A stretch of DNA of 12,976 nucleotides from DAOTUB01 sp034437455 (GCA_034437455.1 DAOTUB010000215.1:1-12976), one strand, 5' to 3'. Positions 1 through 8,316 are shown, counted from the first letter of the stretch. The notes: generated by a model not told the origin, from the sequence alone. Translations and numbers: made by a program.

Positions 1-46
1 GATACTCGGCCAAATCATCGGGTAACCCTGTGACGGGAATGAGCAT
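1..46 (-). CDS. Partial gene, N-terminal 15 residues only, function unknown
   Basis: An ATG at 46-44 follows a good Shine-Dalgarno (AAGGAGAAA, about 53-61) and opens a frame reading MLIPVTGLPDDLAEY before it leaves the window. The strong ribosome binding site and uninterrupted frame support a real gene start. It lies 80 bp downstream of fdhE on the same strand, so it may be co-transcribed with it or use the TAAAAT -10-like element at 77-82. Fifteen residues are too few to assign a family. A formate dehydrogenase or molybdopterin-related role would fit the neighbourhood but is a guess. Confidence 0.6.
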   Translation of the reverse strand, partial: MLIPVTGLPDDLAEY

Positions 47-92
47 GGGATTTCTCCTTCGCGCTTGCTTTCCCCTATTTTACACCCGATGG

Positions 93-118
93 TTGAAATC
101 CGCACTTGAAATCCGCAG
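93..118. repeat. Tandem 13-bp direct repeat upstream of the partial gene
   Basis: Two adjacent copies of TTGAAATCCGCA(C/G) lie at 93-105 and 106-118. They sit just upstream of a TAAAAT -10-like hexamer (77-82, minus strand), where a poor -35 would be. They could be a tandem binding site for an activator or a replication-slippage duplication; the sequence alone does not decide. Confidence 0.6.
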
Positions 119-126
119 GAGTTAAG

Positions 127-963
127 TTACCAATAGCCTTCCTCTCGAGCTGCCGCGTCCATCGCCACCGTGGTGACTCGCTCTGCGGGCAGCAGGACTT
201 TTTTCGTCGCTTTGCGCAGGTCAATCGCCTTCAGGTAACGCCGACACTCCTGGCAGACGTAGAGCCGGTAGACCTCATCCTCGCCGGGGTAGTAGGCGAG
301 CCGGGTGTGATCGGTGATGCCGCAGAAGGGGCAGCCTATGCGGCGATAGAGCCATTGGCTGTTGCAGCGCGAGCACAAAAGATGGCGTGTTCCGGCTTCC
401 TCGTCCAGCGTGGCGAGATCGGGGGGAGCGCCGCAGATCGGGCAATACCCTCGTTTCCACTGTTCGTGATTTACGTAGGGCAGCATCTGTTCGGCGGCCC
501 ATTCCAGGTAGGGCTGGAGCGTCAGGTCCACGGCAAACTGGGCTAACGTGATCGAGTCCTGTTCCGTGCTTGGCCCTTCGACCACCTGCGCCTGCTCGAA
601 TCGCTGGCGAGCCAGTGTCAGGCACTCGGCAGGGCTGCCAGGCGCCTCCTGCGCCTCCAGATCTGGATCATAATCCGTCAATACGTGTACCATCTTGTTG
701 ACCTGATTGAAAAAACGCTCCGCCTCGAGGGGCAACTGGACAAAGGAAAGCAAGGGAAGCCCTTGCTGTAGCCGCGATTGTAGGGCCTGTTCATCTACCA
801 TCTCCAACGTGGCCGCAATTTGAGCCTTGGCCTGGTGTTGCAACTGGAGCACTTGTTGGTGAAACTCGTAAAAGCTGGCCAGTTTGGGATTCTGCGCCCC
901 GGCTGCTGCGAGCGCTTCTATTACTTGCTCGGTATTCTCTTTTTCATGGTTCACCGTTATCAT
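127..963 (-). CDS. fdhE: Formate dehydrogenase accessory protein FdhE
   Basis: This 278-residue protein matches FdhE, a cytoplasmic protein needed to make active membrane or periplasmic formate dehydrogenases. The N-terminal half is helical and Gln/Glu-rich. The C-terminal half carries four CxxC pairs typical of the family's rubredoxin-like metal-binding domain: C174/C177 (YCPICG), C197/C200 (CSRC), C211/C214 (GCPFCG) and C237/C240 (CQEC). The ATG at 963 follows GAGGTG at close spacing. Its length is near the usual ~300 residues. The gene has its own strong promoter (997-1025) and lies beyond a terminator, so it is expressed separately from the fdhA operon but presumably serves that enzyme. 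Confidence 0.93.
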   Translation of the reverse strand: MITVNHEKENTEQVIEALAAAGAQNPKLASFYEFHQQVLQLQHQAKAQIAATLEMVDEQALQSRLQQGLPLLSFVQLPLEAERFFNQVNKMVHVLTDYDPDLEAQEAPGSPAECLTLARQRFEQAQVVEGPSTEQDSITLAQFAVDLTLQPYLEWAAEQMLPYVNHEQWKRGYCPICGAPPDLATLDEEAGTRHLLCSRCNSQWLYRRIGCPFCGITDHTRLAYYPGEDEVYRLYVCQECRRYLKAIDLRKATKKVLLPAERVTTVAMDAAAREEGYW

Positions 964-996
964 ATCACCTCGTGTTATTAGATTTTCTTATAGCTC

Positions 997-1025
997 ATTA
1001 TAATTCACCTTGCCCATCCTGGCAA
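997..1025 (-). promoter_or_regulatory. Sigma70-type promoter of fdhE, with inverted repeat
   Basis: On the minus strand, TTGCCA (1020-1025), a 17-bp spacer and TATAAT (997-1002) form a near-consensus promoter 34 bp before the fdhE start codon. A 6-bp inverted repeat, CTTGCC-N6-GGCAAG (1009-1026), covers the -35 hexamer and the upstream part of the spacer. It could be a repressor operator. Confidence 0.8.
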
Positions 1026-1059
1026 GGAGCCTATGAACCCGATTCCACGCCCCTTCAAC

Positions 1060-1101
1060 AAAAAACACAGGCCGGGAAATTCGATTCCCTGGCCTGTGTT
1101 T
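1060..1101 (-). terminator. Intrinsic terminator after the CBS-domain gene
   Basis: On the minus strand an 11-bp stem (AAACACAGGCC at 1091-1101 pairing with 1063-1073) continues into GGGAA/TTCCC after one bulged base, has a short loop, and is followed by a run of T residues. It lies 28 bp past the CBS gene stop codon and upstream of the fdhE promoter, so it ends the transcript of the lipoprotein and CBS genes. Confidence 0.9.
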
Positions 1102-1129
1102 GCCTCTTGACCGGGCGAGTCTATGGTCT

Positions 1130-1552
1130 TTACCGCGATCCGGCTTCCAACATCTCGATAAAGATTTTGAACAGATCGCTTTCGGTGATGATACCTACCA
1201 GTTTCCCGGCGCGCATGACCGGCAGACCGCCGATCTTGTTTTCTACCATGATGCGCGCTGCTTTCTCCAAGGGGGTGTTCTCAGACACAGTGATAGCATC
1301 CCTGGTCATCACCTCTCGCACCGTTATTTTGGAGATGAGATAATGGAGCTCGTGGATGTCCAGGGAATTCGCTGGCGAGGGAGAGGCATACAGCAGGTCC
1401 TTCTCGGAAACGATGCCTACCAGCTCGTTCTTTTCGTTGAGAACGGGCAGACGGCGCACTTTTTCATCTCGCATCACCATGATCGCCTGTTGAATCGGGG
1501 TATCCTGGGCGATGGTGATGGGATTGCGGGACATTGCCTCTTGTACTAGCAT
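1130..1552 (-). CDS. Two-CBS-domain (Bateman module) protein
   Basis: This 140-residue protein consists almost entirely of two CBS domains, at about residues 3-58 and 76-135. Each shows the usual pattern: an M(S/T)R(N/D) start, a helix with xxAxxxM, then LPV and LVGI(V/I)(S/T)E(K/S)DL. CBS pairs commonly bind adenosine nucleotides or S-adenosylmethionine and act as regulatory modules; there is no fused effector domain here. The start at 1552 has a strong GAGGAG Shine-Dalgarno. It lies 24 bp behind the solute-binding lipoprotein gene and ends at a strong terminator, so it is the last gene of that operon. Its partner and ligand cannot be read from the sequence. Confidence 0.92.
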   Translation of the reverse strand: MLVQEAMSRNPITIAQDTPIQQAIMVMRDEKVRRLPVLNEKNELVGIVSEKDLLYASPSPANSLDIHELHYLISKITVREVMTRDAITVSENTPLEKAARIMVENKIGGLPVMRAGKLVGIITESDLFKIFIEMLEAGSR

Positions 1553-1576
1553 ACTATTTTCTCCTCCTCACTTATC

Positions 1577-2584
1577 CTATTCAGAGATCTGCTCTTTCCA
1601 AATCCCAGTGATGATCTCGGGATATGCCCGTCCCCAACCCCCCAGATCGAGCACCGTAAACGGCTGCTCGATCTGGTGGAACTTGGCCACAGCCTCGTTG
1701 AGCGCCTCGTCGGTCACGGCCCGGAAGTAGTAGCGGGTGAATATCTTTTGCGCTCTATCGCTCCACAGAAAATTCACGAACGCTTCCACCACTTCCCGTT
1801 CCCAGGGCTTGACATTTTTATCCACGATGACGGCCACGTGCTCGCTCATAATGGTACTGCGCGGGATCACGATCTCGAGCGTTGCGCCGCGTGACTGAGC
1901 CAGTAACGCATTCTGCTCGTAGGTGATCAGGGCGTCGCCTTCGCCGAAGAGAAATTTCTTCAGTGCCTCTCTGCACGCGGGCGCCGTTGTGATGACGTTG
2001 GCCCAGATACCCTGTAATTGCTCCTGGGCGGCCTCGTTGCTGCTCCCCTCGTCCAGCAGCGCCGAACCATATTCGGCCAGCAGCGCCCATTGTGCTCCGC
2101 CCGAGGTGCGGGGATCGCAATGGACCAGTCGCACACCAGGACGGGTCAGGTCGGCCCAATCCGCGATCTCCAATGGGTTGCCGGGGCGAACGGCGATGAT
2201 GATTGGGCTGCGGCTGATGATCCCCGCGTTGGGAAACGTGCGCCAGTCCGTCTCCACCAGGTCGTTGATGTGCAGCCAGGTAGCGTGCTGTTCATTCGAC
2301 AGAATCGCTACGTCGGCCTGTGCGCCGCCCACGATCTCTTCCGTGATCTCTTCGGAGCCGGTAAAGAGGCTTTCAAAGACCACCTCCTGGCCTTTCTGTT
2401 CAAGCCAGAGAGCCTGAAAGGCCGGAAAGATGCCCTCGGTAAAGGCCTCTTCCTCGATGCTAAAGCCGTGGACGATGATCGTCTGGCGCGACGGGCCGTC
2501 ATTTTGCCTCTCTACCGGCTGGCAGCTACTGGCGATCACTATCAGAGTTAGCGTTGCAGCGATCCATGGTAATCTCTTGTGCAT
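1577..2584 (-). CDS. Sulfate/thiosulfate-binding-type ABC solute-binding lipoprotein
   Basis: A 335-residue extracytoplasmic binding protein of the Sbp/CysP-like family. It starts with a hydrophobic signal and a lipobox-like ASSC with C21 as the likely lipidated residue. Family marks include the segment DVAILS (91-96) and DPRTSGGAQW (157-166), which resembles the oxyanion-binding NP(K/R)TSGGA(R/Q)W motif of sulfate-binding proteins. The ATG at 2584 follows AAGGAGA; an in-frame extension to 2671 is ignored because it spoils the signal peptide. No permease or ATPase is adjacent. Sulfate is the usual ligand of the family. Another tetrahedral oxyanion, such as molybdate or tungstate needed by the nearby formate dehydrogenase, is possible but unproven. 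Confidence 0.85.
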   Translation of the reverse strand: MHKRLPWIAATLTLIVIASSCQPVERQNDGPSRQTIIVHGFSIEEEAFTEGIFPAFQALWLEQKGQEVVFESLFTGSEEITEEIVGGAQADVAILSNEQHATWLHINDLVETDWRTFPNAGIISRSPIIIAVRPGNPLEIADWADLTRPGVRLVHCDPRTSGGAQWALLAEYGSALLDEGSSNEAAQEQLQGIWANVITTAPACREALKKFLFGEGDALITYEQNALLAQSRGATLEIVIPRSTIMSEHVAVIVDKNVKPWEREVVEAFVNFLWSDRAQKIFTRYYFRAVTDEALNEAVAKFHQIEQPFTVLDLGGWGRAYPEIITGIWKEQISE

Positions 2585-2660
2585 AGTGTGTCTCCTTCCG
2601 AGTACCTGGCTCCGACAGAATGTGCGAGAGCGAGTGGTATAGGTACTGGCCCGTTTATGT

Positions 2661-2840
2661 CTACCAGCCAATCCGGGTTGGCAAACTCGTCCGACCCATA
2701 GGAAGTGTTTCGCTCCGCCGGATCCTCCGTTTTACGATCTCGTACACGCCGAGGATCAGAGCCACTCCTAGCGTGGCGATTACGAAAACTTCCATAGCGA
2801 GAAACAACAAGAACTTGACCGTCAACATGATACTTTCCAT
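2661..2840 (-). CDS. Small 59-residue single-pass membrane protein
   Basis: The ATG at 2840-2838 follows a strong GGGAGGTG Shine-Dalgarno and opens a 59-residue frame ending in TAG at 2661. Residues about 5-33 are strongly hydrophobic (MLTVKFLLFLAMEVFVIATL and onward), followed by a basic stretch (VKRRIRR), which predicts one membrane helix with a cytoplasmic C-terminus. It is the first gene after a well-formed promoter (2879-2907) and lies 76 bp upstream of the binding lipoprotein, so the two are probably co-transcribed with the CBS gene. I do not recognise the family. It could be a small accessory subunit of a membrane complex. Confidence 0.72.
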   Translation of the reverse strand: MESIMLTVKFLLFLAMEVFVIATLGVALILGVYEIVKRRIRRSETLPMGRTSLPTRIGW

Positions 2841-2878
2841 CGCTGCACCTCCCTTTTTCTTATCTCGTTTGTGCCTAC

Positions 2879-2907
2879 ACTATACCACACGGGCTGGCTT
2901 GTGTCAT
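2879..2907 (-). promoter_or_regulatory. Promoter of the small membrane protein / lipoprotein / CBS operon
   Basis: On the minus strand, ATGACA (2902-2907), a 17-bp spacer and TATAGT (2879-2884) with an upstream TGG (extended -10) form a good sigma70-type promoter. It lies 38 bp before the start of the small membrane protein gene. The surrounding 2841-3011 interval shows no coding frame I can support. Confidence 0.72.
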
Positions 2908-3011
2908 CGGGGGAAATATCAATCTTGTCCTGACAGAAAAGGCTTATTACCATTTCCCGAAATTCGTAGTTGATTTGTCGTAGGCTAAGCATCTCTATCT
3001 ATGAGGGGCGC

Positions 3012-3044
3012 AAAAAGAGGGACACACAATCGTGTGTCCCTCTT
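3012..3044 (-). terminator. Intrinsic terminator of the formate dehydrogenase operon
   Basis: On the minus strand a perfect 13-bp stem (AAGAGGGACACAC at 3032-3044 pairing with 3015-3027), a 4-nt loop and a T run form a textbook rho-independent terminator. It begins 34 bp after the stop codon of the NrfD subunit. Confidence 0.95.
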
Positions 3045-3078
3045 GCTAGAGCGTTGTGATCTGTTGTGTCGTTCTGCC

Positions 3079-4236
3079 CTAGTGTGCTTTTCCGGTCACT
3101 GTGTCACGGAACACCGGGATGAAGCGCACGGCCAGGGAGTAGAACAGGATGGCCGCAGCGATGGCTGCGATGGCGATGCTCCATTCGATCCAGTGCGGCG
3201 AGTACGTCACGGGAATGCCGTGCGGCAGCGGGGGTGGGGGGTTCAGTGCGAACCAGGCAATGCTCCAGCGGTTGATGAGTATGCCAACCACCGTGCACAC
3301 TGCTCCAGCTGCCAGGCCGCCCTCGCTTTCCTTCGCCTTCGAGGCAAAGATGGCCAACGGCACGATCACGCCGATGATGATCTCTGCCAGGAACAGCAGG
3401 CTGAACTGCCCGCTGCTAAAGATCAACCCGAACTCTCCGGCGAGCAACAGATCCCCGAGCTTGAGCACCAGGTAGATCGCCTGGAGGATGACCACCCACC
3501 GGGCGATGTTCGACAGGAGTTGCATAGGCGCCGGTTTGCCCAGCGCCCTCCAGGTGACGACGCCCAGAAAGATGGCCACCGACAGCCCGGTGAACAGGGC
3601 GGACGTGAGGAACAGCACGGGCAAGATCGGCGTCCACCACAGCGCCTCCAGCTTGTGGCGCAGGATGACAAACACCGCGCCCATCGAACCCTGGTGCACG
3701 CAGGAGAGCAGTACACCCACACCGGCGATCAGGACGATCAGCCGCTTGAGCCATTCCACCACCGGCGACCCGCTCCGCTCAAAGACGATGGTGAGCATCT
3801 CCAGAATCAGCACCCCAAAATACAGGGTGATCGACATAGCGACCTCGAACATGAAGGAGTGGAGATTCCATCGCTGGGGCATCAGCACGCTGTAGAACTG
3901 ATCCCAGCGTCCGATGTCCATCACCAGCACCAGCACCACCATCAGATAGCCCAAAAAGCCCATCAAGACGGTGAAGCGGGAGAGGCCGTGATACTTTTCC
4001 TGGTTAAAGATGTGCACCACAGCGGCGAGGGTAAAGGCCACGGCAGAGAAGGGGATCGTGAATACATCGAACGCGATCCACATGCCCCAGGGATAGCTGC
4101 TGCTCAGGTTGGTCGTGGCGCCCAGGCCGGTTACTAGCCTGACGATCCCCAATACCACCCCGGCTGCAACGATCACACCCAGGATCAGGTCTAGGACGGA
4201 AAACGTCTTTTTACCTGTTTTCGTTGTTGCTGTCAT
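3079..4236 (-). CDS. nrfD: NrfD-type membrane subunit of formate dehydrogenase
   Basis: A 385-residue, very hydrophobic protein with about ten predicted membrane helices, of the NrfD/PsrC/HybB family of quinone-interacting subunits. Family-like features include YPWGMWIAFDVF before helix 2, SCVHQGSMGAVF in helix 5, and the C-terminal GILINRW...SPHWIEW segment. It would accept electrons from the ferredoxin subunit and reduce menaquinone or ubiquinone. The ATG at 4236 is chosen because AGGAGG lies 8 bp upstream within the end of the preceding gene, and upstream residues of the longer frame are low-complexity and non-hydrophobic. It starts 2 bp after the ferredoxin stop, so translation is probably coupled. 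Confidence 0.92.
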   Translation of the reverse strand: MTATTKTGKKTFSVLDLILGVIVAAGVVLGIVRLVTGLGATTNLSSSYPWGMWIAFDVFTIPFSAVAFTLAAVVHIFNQEKYHGLSRFTVLMGFLGYLMVVLVLVMDIGRWDQFYSVLMPQRWNLHSFMFEVAMSITLYFGVLILEMLTIVFERSGSPVVEWLKRLIVLIAGVGVLLSCVHQGSMGAVFVILRHKLEALWWTPILPVLFLTSALFTGLSVAIFLGVVTWRALGKPAPMQLLSNIARWVVILQAIYLVLKLGDLLLAGEFGLIFSSGQFSLLFLAEIIIGVIVPLAIFASKAKESEGGLAAGAVCTVVGILINRWSIAWFALNPPPPLPHGIPVTYSPHWIEWSIAIAAIAAAILFYSLAVRFIPVFRDTVTGKAH

Positions 4237-4238
4237 GG

Positions 4239-5024
4239 CTATGACCTCCTTTTCCCTTGCTTCGCTAATCCTTCCTCTCGGCGCTTGGTGAACCAGTAAA
4301 AGCCGCCCAGCGCCGCCGCCACACCGACCAACATGCTCGGCGTGCCATAGACGGCCAGGGTCTCGCTCAACTCGGGCACAGGCTCCGCATCCAGCTCGGG
4401 GAAGCCTAGCTCCGTGAAGGGAACCGGGGACAGATACAACCAAGAAGTCCCGCCGGCCTCTTTTTCGCCATAGATGTGATTTATGTACTTATCCGGGCGG
4501 CTCTGGATTCGCGTGTGCGCCTCGGCGAGAAGCTCTTCGCGTTCGCCATAGACGAGCGCGTCGGTCGGGCAGGCTTTGACGCAGGCCGGCTCCATCCCGC
4601 TTGTCTGGCGATCTGCACAGAACGTGCATTTTTTGATCTCGGGTAGGACCTCGCTCCAATTCACCCGAGGCACGTTGAAGGGGCAGGCGATCATGCAATA
4701 CCGGCAGCCGATGCACTTGTTGGCGTGGTAGACCACCGGCCCGTCGGGCAGCTTTTCGAGCGCGCTGACCGGACAGGCCGAAACGCAAGCCGGGTGCTCA
4801 CAGTGCATGCACTGGCGCTTGGTAAAGACCCAGTGTAGCTTGTCGCCTTCCTCCACTTCGTTGAACTGGATCAGGCTCCAGGTGTCGCCGGAGAAATCCG
4901 GCGGGTTATCATAACAACCCAGGCACAGCGTGACTTCGCCAGGGTTATCGTTCCACGCCTTGCAGGCCACCTGACAGGCGCGGCAGCCCATACAACGGAC
5001 TAGATCGACGAGTACGGCCTTCAT
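4239..5024 (-). CDS. fdhB: Formate dehydrogenase iron-sulfur subunit with C-terminal membrane anchor
   Basis: A 261-residue four-cluster ferredoxin subunit. Sixteen cysteines fall in the expected groups: C11/C14/C17/C21, C72/C75/C80/C84, C104/C107/C110/C114 and C133/C136/C148/C152, enough for four [4Fe-4S] clusters that carry electrons from FdhA to the membrane. An extra CLGC pair at C34/C37 is also present. Residues about 229-246 form one hydrophobic helix followed by KRREE, giving a membrane anchor like that of FdnH/HybA-type subunits. The start codon overlaps the fdhA stop (TAATG), with AAAGGGGGTG upstream, so the two are tightly coupled. No signal peptide is seen; export with the Tat-bearing FdhA is likely. 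Confidence 0.94.
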   Translation of the reverse strand: MKAVLVDLVRCMGCRACQVACKAWNDNPGEVTLCLGCYDNPPDFSGDTWSLIQFNEVEEGDKLHWVFTKRQCMHCEHPACVSACPVSALEKLPDGPVVYHANKCIGCRYCMIACPFNVPRVNWSEVLPEIKKCTFCADRQTSGMEPACVKACPTDALVYGEREELLAEAHTRIQSRPDKYINHIYGEKEAGGTSWLYLSPVPFTELGFPELDAEPVPELSETLAVYGTPSMLVGVAAALGGFYWFTKRREEGLAKQGKRRS

Positions 5025-8000
5025 TATGCACCCCCTTTCTTGACCCGGACGAGGAACGCCTTGAACTCTGGGATCATGGTGTTAGCGTCGCCCACGTGAG
5101 GGGTGAGTTGGTTGGCGCTGTCGCCGACGCACAGGCCCGAAAAGCCCCAGTGCCAGGGCACGCCGATCTGGTGTATGGTCTTGCCGGCCACGGTGAACGG
5201 CTTGAACCGCTTGGTGACGATGGTTGTCCCCTGCACGCTGCCGCGCAGCGACTCGACGGTGACTAGCTCGCCGGTCTTGACGCCCATGTCCGCCGCTAGC
5301 TCTTCACTCATCTCGACGAACATCTGAGGCATCAGCTCGACCAGCCAGGGCAGGTTGCGCGTCATCTGGCCCGCCTGCCAGTGCTCGGTCACCCGGTAGG
5401 TCGTGCAGACGATGGGGTACTCGGCCGGATCCGCGATCTCGTCCGGTCGCCAGACTTTGATGGCCGGGTTGTTGTGCGTGCCGGACATCGGGTTCTTGAT
5501 GGGGCTTTCCAGCGGCTCGTAGTGCTCCGGGAACGGCCCATCAACCCGGCCTGGCCCAAAGATGTGGGCAAAGCCGACCGGTTTCATAATGAAGGGATAA
5601 CGCGTGCCTTCCACGTTCATTGGCGGCCAGCCGCCATCGGGCACGTCTCCTTCCCACTTGGTATCCGGCCCCGTCCAGCGGATGACAAAATCTTCTTCAT
5701 CCCACGGGTTGCCGTCGAGGTCTACCGAGGCGCGGTTGTAGATGATGCGCCGGTTGACCGGCCAGCACCAGGACCACTTGGAGTGGAGGCCGATGCCGGC
5801 GGGATGGTAGTCGGTGTTGTCGCGCCACTGCTGACGGTTGCCGTCAGTCTCGTTGTAGGACTGGGTGTAGAGCCAGTTGGAGGACGAGGTGGAACCGTCG
5901 GCCTTCAGGTGGCCGAAGGAGGCCATCAGTTTGCCCTCTTCGTACTGTACCGAGCCGTCCTCGTTGAGGACTTTAGCCTCGGCCCAGCCGTTGATCTCGC
6001 GGGAGACCAGGTCCACCAGGCTCGTGGCGCCGCGATGGGCTGTCGGATTGTCGTACCAGCTCTTCCAGCGCAGCTTGGTGATGGCGTCGGCGACGGGGCC
6101 GCCTTCGCTCTCGTACAGCTCGATCACCTTGAGCATCAGCTCGGTGACGATCTCCAGGTCGGCCATCGCGTCGCCGGGCGGGTTCACCGCCTTCCAGCGC
6201 CACTGGCTCCAGCGCCCACTATTGGAGATGGTGCCTTCCTTCTCGTAGGAGCAGACAGCCGGCAGCGCGAATACTTCCGTCTGGATACTGGCCGGGTCCA
6301 CGCCTGGCTCTTGCCAGAAAGCGCAGGTCTCTGTCTCCCACAGGTCCACGCTCACCAGCCAATCCAGATTCTGGAGCGCCCTTCGCTCGGCGAAGGAGTT
6401 GGGACCGCCTACCGCCGGGTTCTGTCCCCAGCAGAACAACCCCTTGATGACGCCGTTCGACATCGCCTCGAAGAGCGAGATGTGAGAGTAATTGGTCCCA
6501 GGATTGAGCTTGGGTATCCAGTTGTAGCCAAAGTCGTTTGCCTCGGTGGCGTTGTCGCCATACCAGCTCTTGAGCAGGCTGACATAGTACTTGGGATAGT
6601 TCAGCCACCAACTGGCGCTCTTGGGATCCGCCGTGGCGAAACCGGCCAGTTTGGCGTCCAGATGATCTTGCAGTGTCACCTGGTCCGCGGTGGGCGGAGC
6701 GAGGTAGCCCGGCAGGATGTGGAACAGCAGGCAGTGATCGGTCGAGCCTTGTACGTTCGACTCGCCGCGCAGCGCGTTGATGCCGCCGCCCGCCATGCCG
6801 ATGTTACCCAGCAGCAGTTGCAGAATGGCGTAAGAGCGGATATTCTGCGTGCCGTAGGTGTGCTGCGTGGTGCCCATCGCGTACATGATGGTGCCGCTCT
6901 TGCCGATCGCGCCGGTTCGGGCGTAGGTCTCGCAGACCTTGAGGAATTTTTCCTTGTCTGTCCCGGTGATGTTGCAGGCCGTGTCGGCGTCGTACCGCGC
7001 GAACTGCTTCTTGAGCAGTTGGAAGACGCAGTGGGGATCCTGCAAGGTCTTGTCCTTGAGCGGGACGCCGTCCGCGTCCGTCTGCCACTTCCAGGTGGCC
7101 TTGTCGTAGGCGCCGAAATTGGGATCTTCGCCGGGGACAAAACCGGAGAACTTGCCGTCGTTCTCGGCGGCTGTCTTGAACTCGGGATCGATCAGGAAGG
7201 CGGCGTTGGTGTACTCGGTGACGTAGGTCATGTTGTACTTGCCGGGGTCAGCTTCCATATCGTCGAGCACCCATTTGATCATCCCGCCGATGAAGGCGAT
7301 GTCTGTGCCGGAGCGTATTCTGGCATAGATGTCGGACTTGGCGGACGAACGGGTAAAGCGCGGGTCGACGTTGATCAACGTGGCCCCGTTCTCTTCCATG
7401 GCCTTGGTGATCCACTTGAAGGAAACCGGATGGTTCTCGGCAGCGTTGCTGCCGATGATAAAGATGCAATCACTGTTCTTGATATCGTTCCAGTGATTGG
7501 TCATTGCTCCTCTACCGAACGACTCTGCCAGAGCCGCAACAGTAGCGGAGTGTCATATGCGCGCCTGGTGCTCGATATACACCAGGCCCATGGAACGCAA
7601 CGCTTTGACTAGAATCGAGCATTCTTCGTTATCCAGCGCGGCGCCGCCGAGCGAAGCGATGGCCTCCAACCGGTTGACGGTGCGGCCTTCGCCGTCGGCC
7701 TCGATAAAGTGCTTATCGCGGGTGTCCTTGATGCGGCGGGCGATCTGCTCGATGGCCCAATTCCACTCTTTCTCCTCCCAGGTGGAGGAGCCGGGGGCGC
7801 GGTATTTGACCTTCTGCAAGCGGCGGGAATTTACTTCGCCGTCCACGGTGTTGAGCTGGGCCAATGACATACCCTTGCTGCACAGGGAGCCCTGGTTGAT
7901 CGGGTGATCGGGGTCGCCTTCGAGGTTGACCACTCTATCGCCCTGAGCCGCGACGATCGCGCCACACCCCACGCCGCAAAAGCAGCAGATGGTGGGCGTC

Positions 8001-8125
8001 TCGCCGACGGGCTTGTGTAGCGGGAAGCCAGCCGCCAGCGCGGCCGCGGAAAGGCCAAGAGGAAGCATCATCCCGCCAGCAGTGGCTCCTGTTAGTTTTA
8101 AGAATTCTCTTCGGCCGAGTCTCAT
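5024..8125 (-). CDS. fdhA: Selenocysteine-containing formate dehydrogenase catalytic subunit
   Basis: A single 1033-codon gene whose in-frame TGA at 7553-7555 encodes selenocysteine 191. The context I-U-H-S-A-T-V-A-A-L-A-E-S-F-G-R-G-A-M-T-N-H is the known FdhA/FdnG active site, with the conserved His following Sec. The N-terminus MRLGRREFLKLTG plus a hydrophobic stretch is a Tat signal. C47-x2-C50-x3-C54-x27-C82 binds a [4Fe-4S] cluster. The body matches the molybdopterin oxidoreductase fold, and the C-terminal ~150 residues match the dinucleotide-binding domain. The metal would be Mo or W as bis-MGD. Start: AAGGAGG 11 bp upstream of ATG 8125. Conventional calling would split it into 190- and 826-residue pieces at the UGA. 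Confidence 0.96.
7512..7545 (-). promoter_or_regulatory. Bacterial SECIS-like hairpin for FdhA Sec191
   Basis: Downstream of the UGA (7553-7555), the mRNA folds into a lower stem CUACUG/CGGUAG (7540-7545 with 7512-7517) and an 8-bp upper stem GCGGCUCU/AGAGUCGU (7530-7537 with 7519-7526, two G-U pairs), closed by a GGC loop. The loop begins 23 nt after the UGA and starts with G, as expected for bacterial SECIS elements recognised by SelB. Folding was done by eye. Confidence 0.82.
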
Positions 8126-8128
8126 ATC

Positions 8129-8227
8129 TCAGCGTACCTCCTTACTTATTCTAACGCTTTGACTGTACGTAAAAAAAACTACAAATCTCGAATGGGATAG
8201 TGTGTTAGCTCCACCTCCTTTATTCAT
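8129..8227 (-). CDS. Possible 32-residue leader peptide before fdhA (doubtful)
   Basis: ATG at 8227 opens a 32-codon frame (starting MNKGGGANTL) whose TGA stop lies 3 bp before the fdhA ATG, with the fdhA Shine-Dalgarno inside its last codons. Only a weak GGTAGAG precedes its start. The frame also contains a strong but orphan Shine-Dalgarno-like AAGGAGGTGG (8211-8220). It may be a regulatory upstream frame or chance. Confidence 0.2.
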   Translation of the reverse strand: MNKGGGANTLSHSRFVVFFTYSQSVRISKEVR

Positions 8228-8279
8228 TCGCTCTACCGGTTTCAAAGCCATTTGCTGATAGTGCGCTTCAAAAAGGGAA

Positions 8280-8316
8280 GAGACCTCATTCATCCGTTAC
8301 GGATGCGTCGGGTCTC
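8280..8316 (-). promoter_or_regulatory. Leader hairpin A upstream of fdhA
   Basis: GAGACC (8311-8316) pairs with GGTCTC (8280-8285); after symmetric 5-nt internal loops, CATCCG (8300-8305) pairs with CGGATG (8291-8296) around a 3-nt loop. It lies inside the presumed fdhA 5' leader, about 155 nt before the start codon, and has no strong T run of its own. Confidence 0.6.

Noticed and set aside
3001..4137. Plus-strand frame rich in His, Gln and Asp opposite the NrfD subunit
   Set aside because: It mirrors codons of a membrane protein on the other strand and covers the terminator; no family resemblance.
5381..7612. Long plus-strand open frame of 743 codons opposite fdhA
   Set aside because: It is the antisense shadow of a GC-rich conserved gene; its composition is low-complexity and fdhA on the minus strand is certain.
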